A DNA stretch of 26,433 bases, from positions 1-26,433 of the forward strand of contig JADKBZ010000029.1 of the NCBI GenBank assembly GCA_016714815.1. The letters are read 5' to 3'. The DNA comes from Holophagales bacterium (GTDB lineage Bacteria > Acidobacteriota > Thermoanaerobaculia > UBA5066). The notes below the pieces were generated by a model. That model saw only the letters and a list, made by a program, of their open reading frames with translations. It was not told where the DNA came from and did no database searches. Each line of letters begins with the position of its first letter. The stretch's first letter is position 1. Shown piece by piece: positions 15,196 through 23,451 of the stretch. A program made the position numbers and the translations under genes.

Positions 15196-15774
15196 ATGAA
15201 GCATACTGCCGCCCCCGCCCGCCGCTTGCTGGCCGTCGCCCTGCTCGCCGCCTCTCCAGCGCTCCTCGGCGCCGAGGAGCCGAAGAAGGCCGAGATGTCG
15301 CCGCTCCCGACCGCCCCGGCGGCCCCGGCCGGCTCCGGCGCCGCCGCCCTCGAGAAACTCAAGGCCCTCGCGGGCGACTGGGCCGAGGCCGAGCCGAAGA
15401 TGGGCCCGAAGGGGGCCGTCGCTGTGACGTACCGGGTCACCGGCGCCGGGTCGGCGGTCGTGTCGACGATCGGCCCCGGCACGCCCTACGAGATGGTCTC
15501 CGTCTACCACCGGGACGGGACCGACCTCGTGATGACGCACTACTGCGCGGCGCAGAACCAGCCCCGCATGCGAGTGAAGAGCGTGACGGGAAACGTGATC
15601 GCGCTCGACTACGACGGCGGCACTAACGTCGACCCGGCGAAGGACGTCCACATCCACGGCGTGCGGATCGAGCTCCTCGGCCCGGACGAGATCCGCGAAA
15701 CCTGGATCGGCTGGAAGGGCGGGAAGCAGGAGGAGCCGCCGATGGTCTTCCACCTGAAGCGGAAGACGACCTGA
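15196..15774 (+). CDS. Secreted lipocalin-like (DUF1579-type) conserved protein
   Basis: A 192-residue exported protein of unknown function. The signal peptide is 'MKHTAAPARR', a hydrophobic stretch, then 'LLGA' before 'EEPKK'. After an Ala/Pro linker, a beta-rich domain starts at ~residue 50 with 'LKALAGDWAEAEP'. It contains the signature 'YEMVSVYHRDG', 'LVMTHYCAAQNQPRM' and a late 'ETWIGW', which I recognise from a widespread family of small lipocalin/nitrobindin-like bacterial proteins; no ligand is established. The start is supported by AGGAGG five bases upstream of the ATG. It is monocistronic, 105 bases after the radical SAM fusion, and ends in a strong GC hairpin facing the CcsBA gene. 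Confidence 0.82.
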   Translation: MKHTAAPARRLLAVALLAASPALLGAEEPKKAEMSPLPTAPAAPAGSGAAALEKLKALAGDWAEAEPKMGPKGAVAVTYRVTGAGSAVVSTIGPGTPYEMVSVYHRDGTDLVMTHYCAAQNQPRMRVKSVTGNVIALDYDGGTNVDPAKDVHIHGVRIELLGPDEIRETWIGWKGGKQEEPPMVFHLKRKTT

Positions 15775-15787
15775 AGCCTCCGCTCCC

Positions 15788-15824
15788 GGAGCGGGCCCCC
15801 GGCGGACGTGCCGGGGCCCGCTCC
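15788..15824. terminator. Bidirectional GC-rich hairpin between convergent genes
   Basis: Arms 15788-15803 (GGAGCGGGCCCCCGGC) and 15810-15824 (GCCGGGGCCCGCTCC) pair along their length with one bulged C and a 6-base loop. It lies 13 bases after one stop and 6 bases before the convergent stop at 15831. No T-run follows, so it would be a hairpin-only terminator or 3'-end stabiliser. Confidence 0.6.
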
Positions 15825-15830
15825 CCGGAC

Positions 15831-18188
15831 TCAGGCCGCCAGCGTCCTCCGCCGGTCCCGCCACGCCACGCCCGCCACGACGAGGAAGACGAGCTCGACG
15901 AGCGCCGTGAGGATCATCCACTTCACGACCGGGGAGTCGCCCATGCCGTACGAGTGCATGCCGACGTTCAGGACGAAGTTCACGCCGAGGTAGGTCATCA
16001 GGATCGTCTGGAACGCGGCGATGCTGATGACCGCCACCCCGAACGTCCCGATCACCTTGTCGACCTTCAGGTGGAGGATCGCCATGTAGGCCAGGAACGC
16101 GACGAGCGACCAGACCTCCTTCGGGTCCCAGCCCCAGTAGCGGCCCCACGACGAGGCGGCCCAGACGGAGCCGGTCAGGATCCCGGCGAGGAGGAAGATC
16201 GACCCGACGAACATGTACCAGTAGAGGAGCTCGTACATCTTCTCGACGAGCGCCCCGCTCCCCTTCCCGAACGCCGCCAGGCCGATCTGCATGTGCGCGA
16301 CGACGAGGCCGAGAGCCAGGACCGCGTAGCCGACCATGATGATCGGGACGTGGATCGCGAGCCACGGCGTCCCCGCCAGGACGGGGGCGATCGGGTGGAT
16401 GAAGCGGTCGATCGGGAGGAGGTCGGTGAGGGCCATCGTCAGCGCGGACATCGCCGCGGCGTTCACGACGACGATCCGGTTCTTCATCAGCGCGTAGGCG
16501 ATGACGGCGAAGAGCCCGACGCCCCACGCCAGGAAGAGGAGCGACTCGTACATGTTCGCCGCGGGAATCCGCTCCCCCGCGGCCCACCTCATCCCGATCC
16601 CCCACGACATGGCCGCAAAGCCGGCGATGAGGAGGACGAAGGAGGCTCCGTCGAGGAGGCGGCTCGACTTCACCCACGCCACGATCGAGACGGCGAGCGC
16701 GGCCAGGAGGACGATCCAGGAGAGCCGCGACGGGTTGACCTTGTTGTAGAGGATCTCCCCGTCCATCTTCTTCGTGGTCGGCCAGCCCGCCGGGCGAGGC
16801 CCGTTCGCGAGGGCGACGAGCGCCTCGGACGAGATCGCCGGCGGCGGGTTCCAGCGGGCCTTCCCGTCGGCTCCCGCGGGGATCGGACGGACGACGTCCC
16901 TCTGCAGGACGCTGTAGAAGGAGTTCAGGCGGCTCTCGAGCTTCTCGGCGTCCTTGAGGATGCCGTCGCGCGGCCTGTCCGCCGCCGCGGCCTGGGCGAC
17001 CGTCTGGAGGAGCTGCATGAGCCTCGGGTTCGAGACGAGCTGCTCGAACGAGACGTACTTCGTCGCGGGGTCGATCCCGGTCGCGGCGGCGAGCGCCTTG
17101 CTGCCGACCTTCACGACGGGCGCCTTCGCGGCCACCGACGGGTCGAAGAGCCACCTCGTGAACGTCGCGGCCGGCTCCTCGCCGTTCCAGGAGTGTGAGC
17201 CCGTCACGTTCCAGACGTTCTCGCGGGCGAGCGTGTCGAGCGGCATCACCCGCCCGTCGTGCTGGACGGGAAGCCGCTTCAAGGACTCGAGGTCCGCGGG
17301 CCCTTCGGCCCGGGCGGACGCGGCGAGCGGCAGGAGCGCGAGGCCGAGAAGGAGCGACCGCGTCATCGTGGGGAGAGACATCCCGCCCGCGGCGACCTTC
17401 GCCTCGAACGCCTCGAGCTCGCGCTTCTGCGAGACGCGCGTCAGGAGGACGATGATCATCCCGAGGACGAGCGTCGTGTACCCGGCGAAGACGACGAGCT
17501 GCCCGGGGTCCTTCGAGACGGAGAGGACCGTCGCCTCCCGCCCGCCGTCCTGCTGGTAGCTCGACTGGAAGAGCGACCAGCCGCGGTGGTGGAGCGGCGT
17601 GTTCATCCAGATCCGCACCGGGAAGCTCTTCCCCGTGTCGGTGTCGGTCACGACGACCTGGCTCGCGAAGCCCGACGGACGCATCGTCCCCTGGTAGGTC
17701 TCCAGGACGAAGTCCTCGAGCTTCACCGAGAACGGCAGCTCGTGCCGGGCGACGACCGCTCCCTTCGAATCGTGCTCGATGGCGGCGGATCCGCTCTCCC
17801 CCTCCCAGAGGCCGAGCTGCCCCTCCGTCTTCCAGAAATAGGTCATCGACGCGCCGACGAAGATCAGGAGGAGCGAGGCGTGCGTCATGACGAAGCCGAC
17901 GCGCTGCCGGCTCCACGGGAAGAGGTTCGCGATCGAGCACGCGACGTTGACCGAGAAGAGCCCCTGGAGCCCCAGGAACCACCACGAGTAGTAGACGAGC
18001 CGCCCGGCCGTCGCCGCGTCGGTGCGCGACTCGAGGATGGTCCCGGCCGAGAGGCCGATCAGGAGGACGACCAGGAGAATGACCGCGAGCTTGAGGGACG
18101 CCAGGGTTTCGACGAGCTTCTTCAAGAGGGATCCGTCCTTGGGTGAGATGTCGGGGCGGAAGGGCCCGAAAACCTCAGATGTTCCCAT
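15831..18188 (-). CDS. ccsBA: Cytochrome c biogenesis protein CcsBA (ResB-ResC fusion)
   Basis: System II haem exporter/cytochrome c synthase that moves haem across the inner membrane and attaches it to apocytochrome CxxCH motifs. The 785-residue fusion has a CcsB/ResB half (membrane segments near residues 32-52, 70-90, 95-115, a periplasmic loop with 'NTPLHHRGWSLFQSSYQ', and a helix near 240-260). A periplasmic linker contains the family phrase 'LPVQHDGRVMPLDTLARE'. The CcsA/ResC half has several helices and the haem-handling WWD motif 'SWGRYWGWDPKEVWSL' (W685-G-W-D688-P). Full length matches other CcsBA fusions. The ATG at 18188 gives a ~30-residue cytoplasmic tail before the first helix; a TTG about 21 codons later is a weaker alternative. 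Its start overlaps the preceding gene by 14 bases, so the two are co-transcribed. It implies periplasmic c-type cytochromes elsewhere in the genome. Confidence 0.93.
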   Translation of the reverse strand: MGTSEVFGPFRPDISPKDGSLLKKLVETLASLKLAVILLVVLLIGLSAGTILESRTDAATAGRLVYYSWWFLGLQGLFSVNVACSIANLFPWSRQRVGFVMTHASLLLIFVGASMTYFWKTEGQLGLWEGESGSAAIEHDSKGAVVARHELPFSVKLEDFVLETYQGTMRPSGFASQVVVTDTDTGKSFPVRIWMNTPLHHRGWSLFQSSYQQDGGREATVLSVSKDPGQLVVFAGYTTLVLGMIIVLLTRVSQKRELEAFEAKVAAGGMSLPTMTRSLLLGLALLPLAASARAEGPADLESLKRLPVQHDGRVMPLDTLARENVWNVTGSHSWNGEEPAATFTRWLFDPSVAAKAPVVKVGSKALAAATGIDPATKYVSFEQLVSNPRLMQLLQTVAQAAAADRPRDGILKDAEKLESRLNSFYSVLQRDVVRPIPAGADGKARWNPPPAISSEALVALANGPRPAGWPTTKKMDGEILYNKVNPSRLSWIVLLAALAVSIVAWVKSSRLLDGASFVLLIAGFAAMSWGIGMRWAAGERIPAANMYESLLFLAWGVGLFAVIAYALMKNRIVVVNAAAMSALTMALTDLLPIDRFIHPIAPVLAGTPWLAIHVPIIMVGYAVLALGLVVAHMQIGLAAFGKGSGALVEKMYELLYWYMFVGSIFLLAGILTGSVWAASSWGRYWGWDPKEVWSLVAFLAYMAILHLKVDKVIGTFGVAVISIAAFQTILMTYLGVNFVLNVGMHSYGMGDSPVVKWMILTALVELVFLVVAGVAWRDRRRTLAA

Positions 18189-18735
18189 CCCGCGGGGGGC
18201 CTGTCGAGGAGGGGGGGTAGAGAGCGAGGGCCAGCCCGCCCTCCCCGTTCCGGTCCTTCCGGACCGTCAGGCTGCGGCTCCACTCGGCGGGCTTGCCCGG
18301 CGCCGGCACGGTAAACGCGGCCTCGCCCGACTCCTCGAGAGAGCCGTTCACCGGGGTCACGTGCACCGCCGTCCACCCGGTCAGGAAGACGAGCCCGTCG
18401 GAGGCCCCGGCAGGAGGGGGCGGGAACGCCTGCTCGAAGGTGAAGACGAAGTGCTTCGCCTGCACGCCGCCGCTCGCCGGAACCACCTCGTCCCACACCA
18501 GCGTCTCCTTCGCCCAGACGTCCGCCGCCGCGTTCTCCTTCCCGGCGTCCTCGGGGTTCTGGAGGTGCGTGTACTTCGCCCGCATCGAGACGTGGACCTT
18601 CGTCCCCGGCGGGACGTTCTTCGCCATCCGGCACGTCATCTGGAGCTGCCGGGCGGGAGCTGCCGGTTCCTCCGCCGGGGCCGCCGGCGCGACGCCGAGG
18701 AGCGCGCAGGCGAGGACGATGCGAGCTCGCGTCAT
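18175..18735 (-). CDS. Periplasmic protein of unknown function, overlapping and upstream of ccsBA
   Basis: A 186-residue protein I do not recognise. 'MTRARIVLACALLGVAPAAPA' before 'EEPAAPA' is a signal peptide. The mature part is beta-rich, with 'MTCRMAKNVPPGTKVHVSMR', 'FVFTFEQAFPPPP' and 'GLVFLTGWTAVHVTP'. It has no CxxCH, so it is not a c-type cytochrome, and only one cysteine in the mature part. GGAGGT lies seven bases before the ATG at 18735, supporting the start. Its last 14 bases overlap the start of ccsBA, indicating translational coupling and perhaps a role in cytochrome maturation or haem handling, but nothing in the sequence proves that. Confidence 0.75.
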   Translation of the reverse strand: MTRARIVLACALLGVAPAAPAEEPAAPARQLQMTCRMAKNVPPGTKVHVSMRAKYTHLQNPEDAGKENAAADVWAKETLVWDEVVPASGGVQAKHFVFTFEQAFPPPPAGASDGLVFLTGWTAVHVTPVNGSLEESGEAAFTVPAPGKPAEWSRSLTVRKDRNGEGGLALALYPPSSTGPPRDGNI

Positions 18736-18826
18736 GAATACACCTCCGCCATCACGCCTGACCAGAAGTGCACCTTCCCGGGAAACCTAACGCGCCCCCC
18801 CGAACGTGTTCCGGATCACGTCGCGC

Positions 18827-18857
18827 CCGCCAGCGCCTCGGAACGCCGCGCCGGCGG
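18827..18857 (-). terminator. GC hairpin directly after the kinase stop codon
   Basis: Arms CCGCCAGCGC (18827-18836) and GCGCCGGCGG (18848-18857) pair at 9 of 10 positions around an 11-base loop, immediately downstream of the kinase stop on the minus strand. There is no T-run; moderate chance occurrence in GC-rich DNA. Confidence 0.35.
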
Positions 18858-21545
18858 TCACTTCCCCGGCGGGAGAGGGTTGCTCCTCCGGAACGCCTCC
18901 GCCTCCGCCGGCCGGCCCCAGGCCGCGTAGAGATCCAGGATCCGCTGGTGCGTCCTGGCGGGCGCGCGCCCCGCGATTCCCGTCTTCGCCTGGGCGGTCC
19001 AGGCCTCCATCAGCATCTTCTCGGCCTCCGGGAACTTCTTCTGCGCCGTCAGGCAGGCGCCGAGAAGGCTCTTCGCGCCGGCCCGGAACTTGTGATCCGC
19101 GGGGAGCATCTCCACCGGAAACTCGAGGAGGGCGTTCAGGAGCGAGACGGCCTCCTCCGGCTTTCCCTGCGCGAGGAGCGTCTCGGCCACGTGGGTCATG
19201 TTCGTCGCCACGGCGGGGTGGTGCTGCCCCAGGACCTTGCTGTTGATGGCGAGGGCGCTCCGGAAGAGCGGCTCGGCCTCCGCGGGCCGGCCCTTTTCCA
19301 GCAGCACCCCGGCGAGGTTGTTCCGGTCGATCGCCACCGTCGGGTGCGAGTCCCCCAGCGCCTTCTCGTCGATGGCGAGAGCCTCGCGCTGGAGCGCCTC
19401 CGACTCGTCGAGCCGGCCCCCGAGGTGCAGCGCGAGGGCCAGGTTGTTGAGATCCTGCGCCACGGCCGGATGCTCGTTCCCGAGGGCCTTGCGGTGGAGG
19501 GCGAGCGCTTCGCGGTAGAGCGTTTCCGCCTCGTCGAGCTTCCCCTTGCTCAGCAGGATGACGGCGACGTCGTTCACCCCCGTCGCCACCGTCGGATGCT
19601 CGTCCCCGAGCGCCTTCCGGTTGATCGCGAGGGACTGCCGGAAGAGCGTCTCCGCCTCGTCCAGCTCCTCCTTGTGAAAGAGGGCGAGGGCGAGGTTGCT
19701 CAGGTCGGCCGCGTACCCCGGGTGGTCCGCGCCGAGCGCGATCCTGTCGATCGCGACCGCCTCGCGGTGGAGCTTCTCCGCCTCGTCGAGCCGCCCCCTG
19801 TCCGTCAGGACGAGGGCGAGGCTGGAGAGGTCCGCCGCCACCTCGTGGTGCCCGTTGCCCAGCGCCTTGCGGTGAATGGCGAGCGCCTCGTCGAGGAGCG
19901 CCTCCGCCTCTTCGAGCTTGCGCTCCTCTTCGAGGATGATGGCAAGGTCCCGGAGGCTCTCTGCGACGTCCGGATGCCCCCCGCCCTTCAGCCTCTTCTG
20001 CATGGCGAGAGCCTCCCGCAGCAGCTTCTCCGCCTCGCCATACTTCCCCTTGCCGGCGAGCACCCGGCCGATCCCCCGCAGGCTCTCGACGACGGCTTCG
20101 TCGTCGCGGGCGTGCAGGGACCTCCGGATCCGCAGCGACTCGTCCAGCAGGGGCTCTGCCCGGTCGTAGAGGCCGAGCTTGCCGTAGATGTCGCCAATCG
20201 TGCAGAGGAGCCGCGCCCGGACCTCGGGCTGGTCCTTCAGCTCCCCGTCGATCCGCCGGGCGCCGCGGTCCAGGATCTCCCGGGCCGTGATCCTCTCGCC
20301 CCGGGCGGTCTCCGGGTCGTTGACGTCGAAGAGGCTGACGAGGAGCCTCGTCACCTGGTCGGCGGTGTCGCGCTCCCGGCGGATCCTGGCGTTCTGGACC
20401 GCGGCCGTCACCGCGAAGGCGAGAAGAAGGAGGAAGACCGTCGCGGCAGCCGACACGCCGACGGCGTGCTTCCTCACGTACTTTCCCGCCCGGTAGGCCA
20501 GGCCCGCGTCGTGGGCCGCGACGGGAGAGCCGTCGAGGTAGCGTCCGAGGTCGTCCGAGAGCGCCTGCACGGAGCCGTACCGGCGCTGCGGCTCCTTGCG
20601 CATCGCCATCAGGACGATGTTGTCGAGGTCCCCTCGCAGCAGCCGGTTCAGCTTCTGCGGCGTCCCCGCCCCGCGCGACGTGACGACCCGCTGCGACTCC
20701 TCGCCGCCGCCCGTCACCGCCGTGCTGGGCCGGCTCGGCTCCTCCTCGCAGACGACGCGGTAGATCTCCAGGTGGCTGCCGGTCCTCACCTCGTAGGGAC
20801 GCCGCCCCGTCAGGAGCTCGTAGAGGACGACGCCGAGCGAGTAGACGTCGCTGGCGGTCGTGAGCGGCTCCGCCCGGACCTGCTCGGGGCTCGCGTACGC
20901 GGGAGTCATCACGTGCATCCCGGTCGCCGTCTCGGGCGCCTCGAGCGACAGCGCGTCGGGGTTGAGGAGCTTGGCGATCCCGAAGTCGAGCAGCTTCGGC
21001 GTGCCGTCCGCGGTCACGAGAATGTTGGCCGGCTTGAGGTCCCGGTGGATCACGAGGTTCTGGTGGGCGTACTGCACGGCCGAGCAGATCGAGCGAAAGA
21101 GGAGGAGCCGCTCGCGGATGCTCAGGCCGTGGCTGTCGCAATAGAGCCCCAGGGACTGCCCCTGGATGTACTCCATGACGAAGTACGACAGCCCGTCCTC
21201 CGTCGTCCCGCCGTCGAAGAGCCTCGCGATGCCGGGGTGGTCGAGGGCCGCCAGGATCTGCCGCTCCCTCCGGAAGCGGCTCACGATCTCCTCCGAGGCC
21301 ATCCCCTTGCGGATCACCTTGATCGCGACGTGTTTGCGAAACTCCTGGTCGGCCCGCGCCGCGAGGTAGACCGTCCCCATTCCCCCTTCGCCGAGCCGGC
21401 GCAGCACCTGGTACGGACCGATCCGCAGGCCCCGGGCCTCGTCGTCTTCGGAAGGCAGGACGGAAGTGGCACGGTCTCCAGCGTCGGCAGATTCCGGGAT
21501 CGTCGTCTCGACCACCGTGGAATCGTCGTCCGAGCGAGCTCTCAT
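18858..21545 (-). CDS. Transmembrane Ser/Thr protein kinase with C-terminal TPR array
   Basis: An 895-residue Hanks-type kinase. Residues ~45-340 carry the full catalytic set: G-loop 'LGEGGMGTVY', K76 in 'VAIKVIRKG', E94 in helix C, catalytic D169 in 'HRDLKPAN', Mg-binding D188 in 'LDFGIAK', and 'YASPEQV' in place of APE. A single membrane helix lies near 362-383 ('AVGVSAAATVFLLLLAFAVT'), putting the kinase in the cytoplasm and the rest outside. Residues ~430-870 hold about ten TPR units; those between ~510 and 800 repeat every 42 residues with phrases such as 'DEAETLYREALALHRKALG' and 'HPAVAQDLNNLALAL', the kinesin-light-chain type. The TPR part probably binds a partner or ligand. The ATG at 21545 has AGGGGG eight bases upstream. 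Such kinases are abundant in Acidobacteriota and Myxococcota. It is apparently monocistronic, and the regulated process is unknown. Confidence 0.93.
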   Translation of the reverse strand: MRARSDDDSTVVETTIPESADAGDRATSVLPSEDDEARGLRIGPYQVLRRLGEGGMGTVYLAARADQEFRKHVAIKVIRKGMASEEIVSRFRRERQILAALDHPGIARLFDGGTTEDGLSYFVMEYIQGQSLGLYCDSHGLSIRERLLLFRSICSAVQYAHQNLVIHRDLKPANILVTADGTPKLLDFGIAKLLNPDALSLEAPETATGMHVMTPAYASPEQVRAEPLTTASDVYSLGVVLYELLTGRRPYEVRTGSHLEIYRVVCEEEPSRPSTAVTGGGEESQRVVTSRGAGTPQKLNRLLRGDLDNIVLMAMRKEPQRRYGSVQALSDDLGRYLDGSPVAAHDAGLAYRAGKYVRKHAVGVSAAATVFLLLLAFAVTAAVQNARIRRERDTADQVTRLLVSLFDVNDPETARGERITAREILDRGARRIDGELKDQPEVRARLLCTIGDIYGKLGLYDRAEPLLDESLRIRRSLHARDDEAVVESLRGIGRVLAGKGKYGEAEKLLREALAMQKRLKGGGHPDVAESLRDLAIILEEERKLEEAEALLDEALAIHRKALGNGHHEVAADLSSLALVLTDRGRLDEAEKLHREAVAIDRIALGADHPGYAADLSNLALALFHKEELDEAETLFRQSLAINRKALGDEHPTVATGVNDVAVILLSKGKLDEAETLYREALALHRKALGNEHPAVAQDLNNLALALHLGGRLDESEALQREALAIDEKALGDSHPTVAIDRNNLAGVLLEKGRPAEAEPLFRSALAINSKVLGQHHPAVATNMTHVAETLLAQGKPEEAVSLLNALLEFPVEMLPADHKFRAGAKSLLGACLTAQKKFPEAEKMLMEAWTAQAKTGIAGRAPARTHQRILDLYAAWGRPAEAEAFRRSNPLPPGK

Positions 21546-21697
21546 GGAGTGCCCCCTGCAGGTCTTGCCGCAACAGTAGCACTTGCCAGATGGAGGATTT
21601 CAGTTCACGAGCGGGCCGGCATCCGGCAGAACCAGTGGTTTCGCCTCGGCACTGGACCTCTACACGGGGGCCGGCGTCGCGACTGGTCCCCGGCTCG

Positions 21698-21903
21698 TCA
21701 GGCGATCCGTCGCACGGCCAGGCGGGACTCCAACACGACGAGTCTCTGGTCATTCGTCCAGAACTCCGAGCAGCCATGCCGGATCGCCGCCGCCGCGTGG
21801 ATCGCATCCGGGGTCTTCAACCCGTGCTGCACCCGAAGGTCGGCTGCGAGATCGAAGGGGCCGGGGGGGGCGGGGGCGCGCCCCCCCCGGGGTAGATCCT
21901 CAA
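21698..21903 (-). pseudogene. Remnant of a VapC-like PIN-domain toxin, core deleted
   Basis: Two ends of a PIN-domain ribonuclease survive. The 5' end is TTG at 21903, overlapping the antitoxin stop as TTGA and reading 'MRIY', a normal VapC beginning. The 3' end (about 21863 to 21698) reads 'FDLAADLRVQHG' followed by 'LKTPDAIHAAAAIRHG', 'FWTNDQRL' and a stop, which is the C-terminal third of a PIN domain with its conserved D of 'PDAIHAA' and the ND pair. Roughly 70 residues that should contain the first two acidic catalytic positions are missing. In their place lies a block of G/C runs (21857-21892), and the two ends are in different frames. The toxin cannot be active as written. This is either real decay or an assembly gap closed with low-complexity sequence. 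Confidence 0.65.
21857..21892. other. G/C homopolymer block at the toxin deletion point
   Basis: Thirty-six bases made only of G and C, with runs of 4 G, 8 G, 5 G, 8 C and 4 G, unlike anything else in the window. It sits exactly where the PIN-domain core is missing. It is partly self-complementary, so it would form strong secondary structure and be difficult to sequence. Confidence 0.7.
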
Positions 21904-22193
21904 CCGCCCGGCTCCCAGCTCGAGCGCTCCTCCACGAGCTCACGGTCGAGCTCTTCCCTCGGGCGCCAGGCGGACCTGCGTCCACGCCAGGATGTGACCT
22001 GCGACAGCGTCCCCGCGAGACGGTCCCGGCCTTCGTCCGCTTCGTCCGCGCTGCCGGCACCCGAAAGGACGATGATCTCGGCCGGCCCCGAGGGCAGCCC
22101 CGGCGGAAGAACGATCTCGAGGCGCCTCGTCTCTGGAATCGTTACGGCGATCCTCAAGGCGTGCAATGCGGGACATCCCGGCTGCGCTTCCAT
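21900..22193 (-). CDS. Antitoxin-like partner of the broken PIN toxin
   Basis: A short protein of about 97 residues. Near its N-terminus is 'LRIAVTIPETRRLEIVLPP' followed by 'GLPSGPAEIIVLSG', a beta-hairpin pattern I associate with small antitoxins that precede PIN toxins. The C-terminus has a charged helix, 'RPREELDRELVEERSSWE', which would be the toxin-binding part. The stop overlaps the toxin's TTG start by four bases (TTGA), the usual TA operon arrangement. The start is uncertain: ATG at 22193, ATG at 22220, or a TTG near 22157 just before 'RIAVTIPE' are all possible, and none has a strong ribosome site. Antitoxin identity is inferred from context and pattern, not from a named family. Confidence 0.55.
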   Translation of the reverse strand: MEAQPGCPALHALRIAVTIPETRRLEIVLPPGLPSGPAEIIVLSGAGSADEADEGRDRLAGTLSQVTSWRGRRSAWRPREELDRELVEERSSWEPGG

Positions 22194-22349
22194 GGCGGCA
22201 CGGCCTCCTGCCTTCATCATCCCCCGAGTCGAACGGAACGAGAAGTGCCTGCCACCTCCTGGCCGCCAGATCGTCCCCTTCGCCTTCCTCCGAGCCGCAT
22301 GGCCGGACGTCCTCGCCCTACGTTCAAGACGGGCGCCGGCCCGACGCCG

Positions 22350-23438
22350 TCAGCTGCCTCCGGCCCACCGCCGCTCGAGGTACGCCGCAATCCGGTCGTC
22401 CGTATACGCCGTCTTCCGATAGACGCCCCGCCGCTGCGTGGGGACGAGCACCCGCTCCAAGAGCCACGACTGGATGGCGGAGCGCCGGACGCCGAGGGTG
22501 ATCAGCTCGTCCGAGGAGATCGTCGTCGCGGCGCTCGTCGCCTTCCCGCTCCTCGGCGTCCTGGTGACGGCCCTAACGACCCGCTCGGACTTCTCTGGCT
22601 TCTCTGGCTTCTCTGGCTTCCCAGCCTTCTCGGCGGGACGTACCCGCGCGCCCGGGACCTTCCGCTTCGCGGGGAGCCGCGCCGGCTGCGCCGCCGGCAG
22701 GGCTTCCGGGCGAGCCTCGGCCTCGAGCTCGATCCCGAAGATCCCCGCGATGTCCTCGGCGGCGATCGTCGGGGCCGCCGTCGCTGCGGGACCTGCGGCG
22801 AGCGGGCCCTCAGCCGCGGCGCCGATCAGGGCGAGGTGGTCGACTCCCCGGAGGAGGAAGAGGAGCTCGGGCTGCCGGTCGAGCCGGGCGCCGACGCCGT
22901 AGAGGACGGCGGCGACGTGCTTGCAGACGTCGGCCCAGTCGGGGCACGAGCACGATTTCGTGATCTCCCGCGGCGAGGGGAAGAGCCCTTCGCCGGGGCG
23001 CGTGACGACAGCCATGACCTGGTCCGAGAGCCGCCCCTGGAGGAGTTCCACGAGAGAACCGACCTTCCCCGCGCACGCGGTGCTCAGCGCCTTCCAGCGG
23101 GCAGGAGGAAGCGGAGAGATCCGGACCTCGACGCGGTAGAGGCTCGACCCCATCACGAGGGCGTCGATCTTTCCCGCGCCGATCTTCAGATCGAGGACCT
23201 GGCCGCTCGAGAGATAGCTCCGGCCGCGCGGGAGACGGTTCTCGTAGTCGCTGTACGACTCGAGGTTGTGGTTCCAGGCCTTGCCCCAGAAGGAGCGGGC
23301 AATCGTCCGCCCCTCGATCCTCACCGGGTCGTAGACGAGCTTCTTCTTCGCCGCGGCGGCGAGGTGCTTCTCGGCCTTCGCCTTCCGCGAAGAGACCGTC
23401 TGCGTATTCTTGTATCCGTACCAGCTGCCCCACGCCAT
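22350..23438 (-). CDS. SWIM zinc-finger protein, partner of the SNF2 helicase
   Basis: A 362-residue protein. Residues ~35-150 match the conserved N-terminal region of bacterial SWIM proteins ('GRTIARSFWGKAWNHNLESY', 'GRSYLSSGQVLDL', 'LYRVEVRISPL'). The SWIM finger is C163-S-C165 and C172-K-H174 in 'SCSCPDWADVCKHVAAVLYG', a zinc module for DNA or protein binding. Residues ~225-290 are an Ala/Pro/Lys-rich linker with an in-frame 'KPE' triple repeat. The C-terminal ~65 residues ('ISSDELITLGVRRSAIQSWL' onward to 'RRGVYRK') resemble a small winged/MerR-like HTH. The ATG at 23438 is 13 bases after the helicase stop, with GAGAGG upstream, so the genes form an operon. SWIM and SNF2 genes are commonly adjacent in bacteria; a role in DNA repair or chromosome maintenance is plausible but unproven. 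Confidence 0.9.
   Translation of the reverse strand: MAWGSWYGYKNTQTVSSRKAKAEKHLAAAAKKKLVYDPVRIEGRTIARSFWGKAWNHNLESYSDYENRLPRGRSYLSSGQVLDLKIGAGKIDALVMGSSLYRVEVRISPLPPARWKALSTACAGKVGSLVELLQGRLSDQVMAVVTRPGEGLFPSPREITKSCSCPDWADVCKHVAAVLYGVGARLDRQPELLFLLRGVDHLALIGAAAEGPLAAGPAATAAPTIAAEDIAGIFGIELEAEARPEALPAAQPARLPAKRKVPGARVRPAEKAGKPEKPEKPEKSERVVRAVTRTPRSGKATSAATTISSDELITLGVRRSAIQSWLLERVLVPTQRRGVYRKTAYTDDRIAAYLERRWAGGS
22591..22617. repeat. Three perfect 9-bp tandem repeats inside the SWIM gene
   Basis: TTCTCTGGC is repeated three times without change, encoding the Lys-Pro-Glu repeats of the interdomain linker on the minus strand. Being a multiple of three, gain or loss of a unit would change linker length without breaking the frame. 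Confidence 0.85.
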
Positions 23439-23451
23439 TCGCGCGATCCTC

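Noticed and set aside
18700..18735. A possible lipobox in the signal peptide of the protein upstream of ccsBA
   Set aside because: The cysteine is at residue 10 with a Leu at -2, too early and the wrong residue for lipoprotein processing; a normal signal peptidase site at 'APA' fits better.
21546..21600. TGGCA...TTGC on the minus strand upstream of the kinase, resembling a sigma-54 promoter
   Set aside because: The GG and GC elements are 14 bases apart instead of the required 10.
22194..22349. A possible small gene between the SWIM gene and the antitoxin-like gene
   Set aside because: No frame there shows a start with ribosome site or any recognisable motif; it is left as intergenic. The same holds for 21546-21697, between the toxin remnant and the kinase start.
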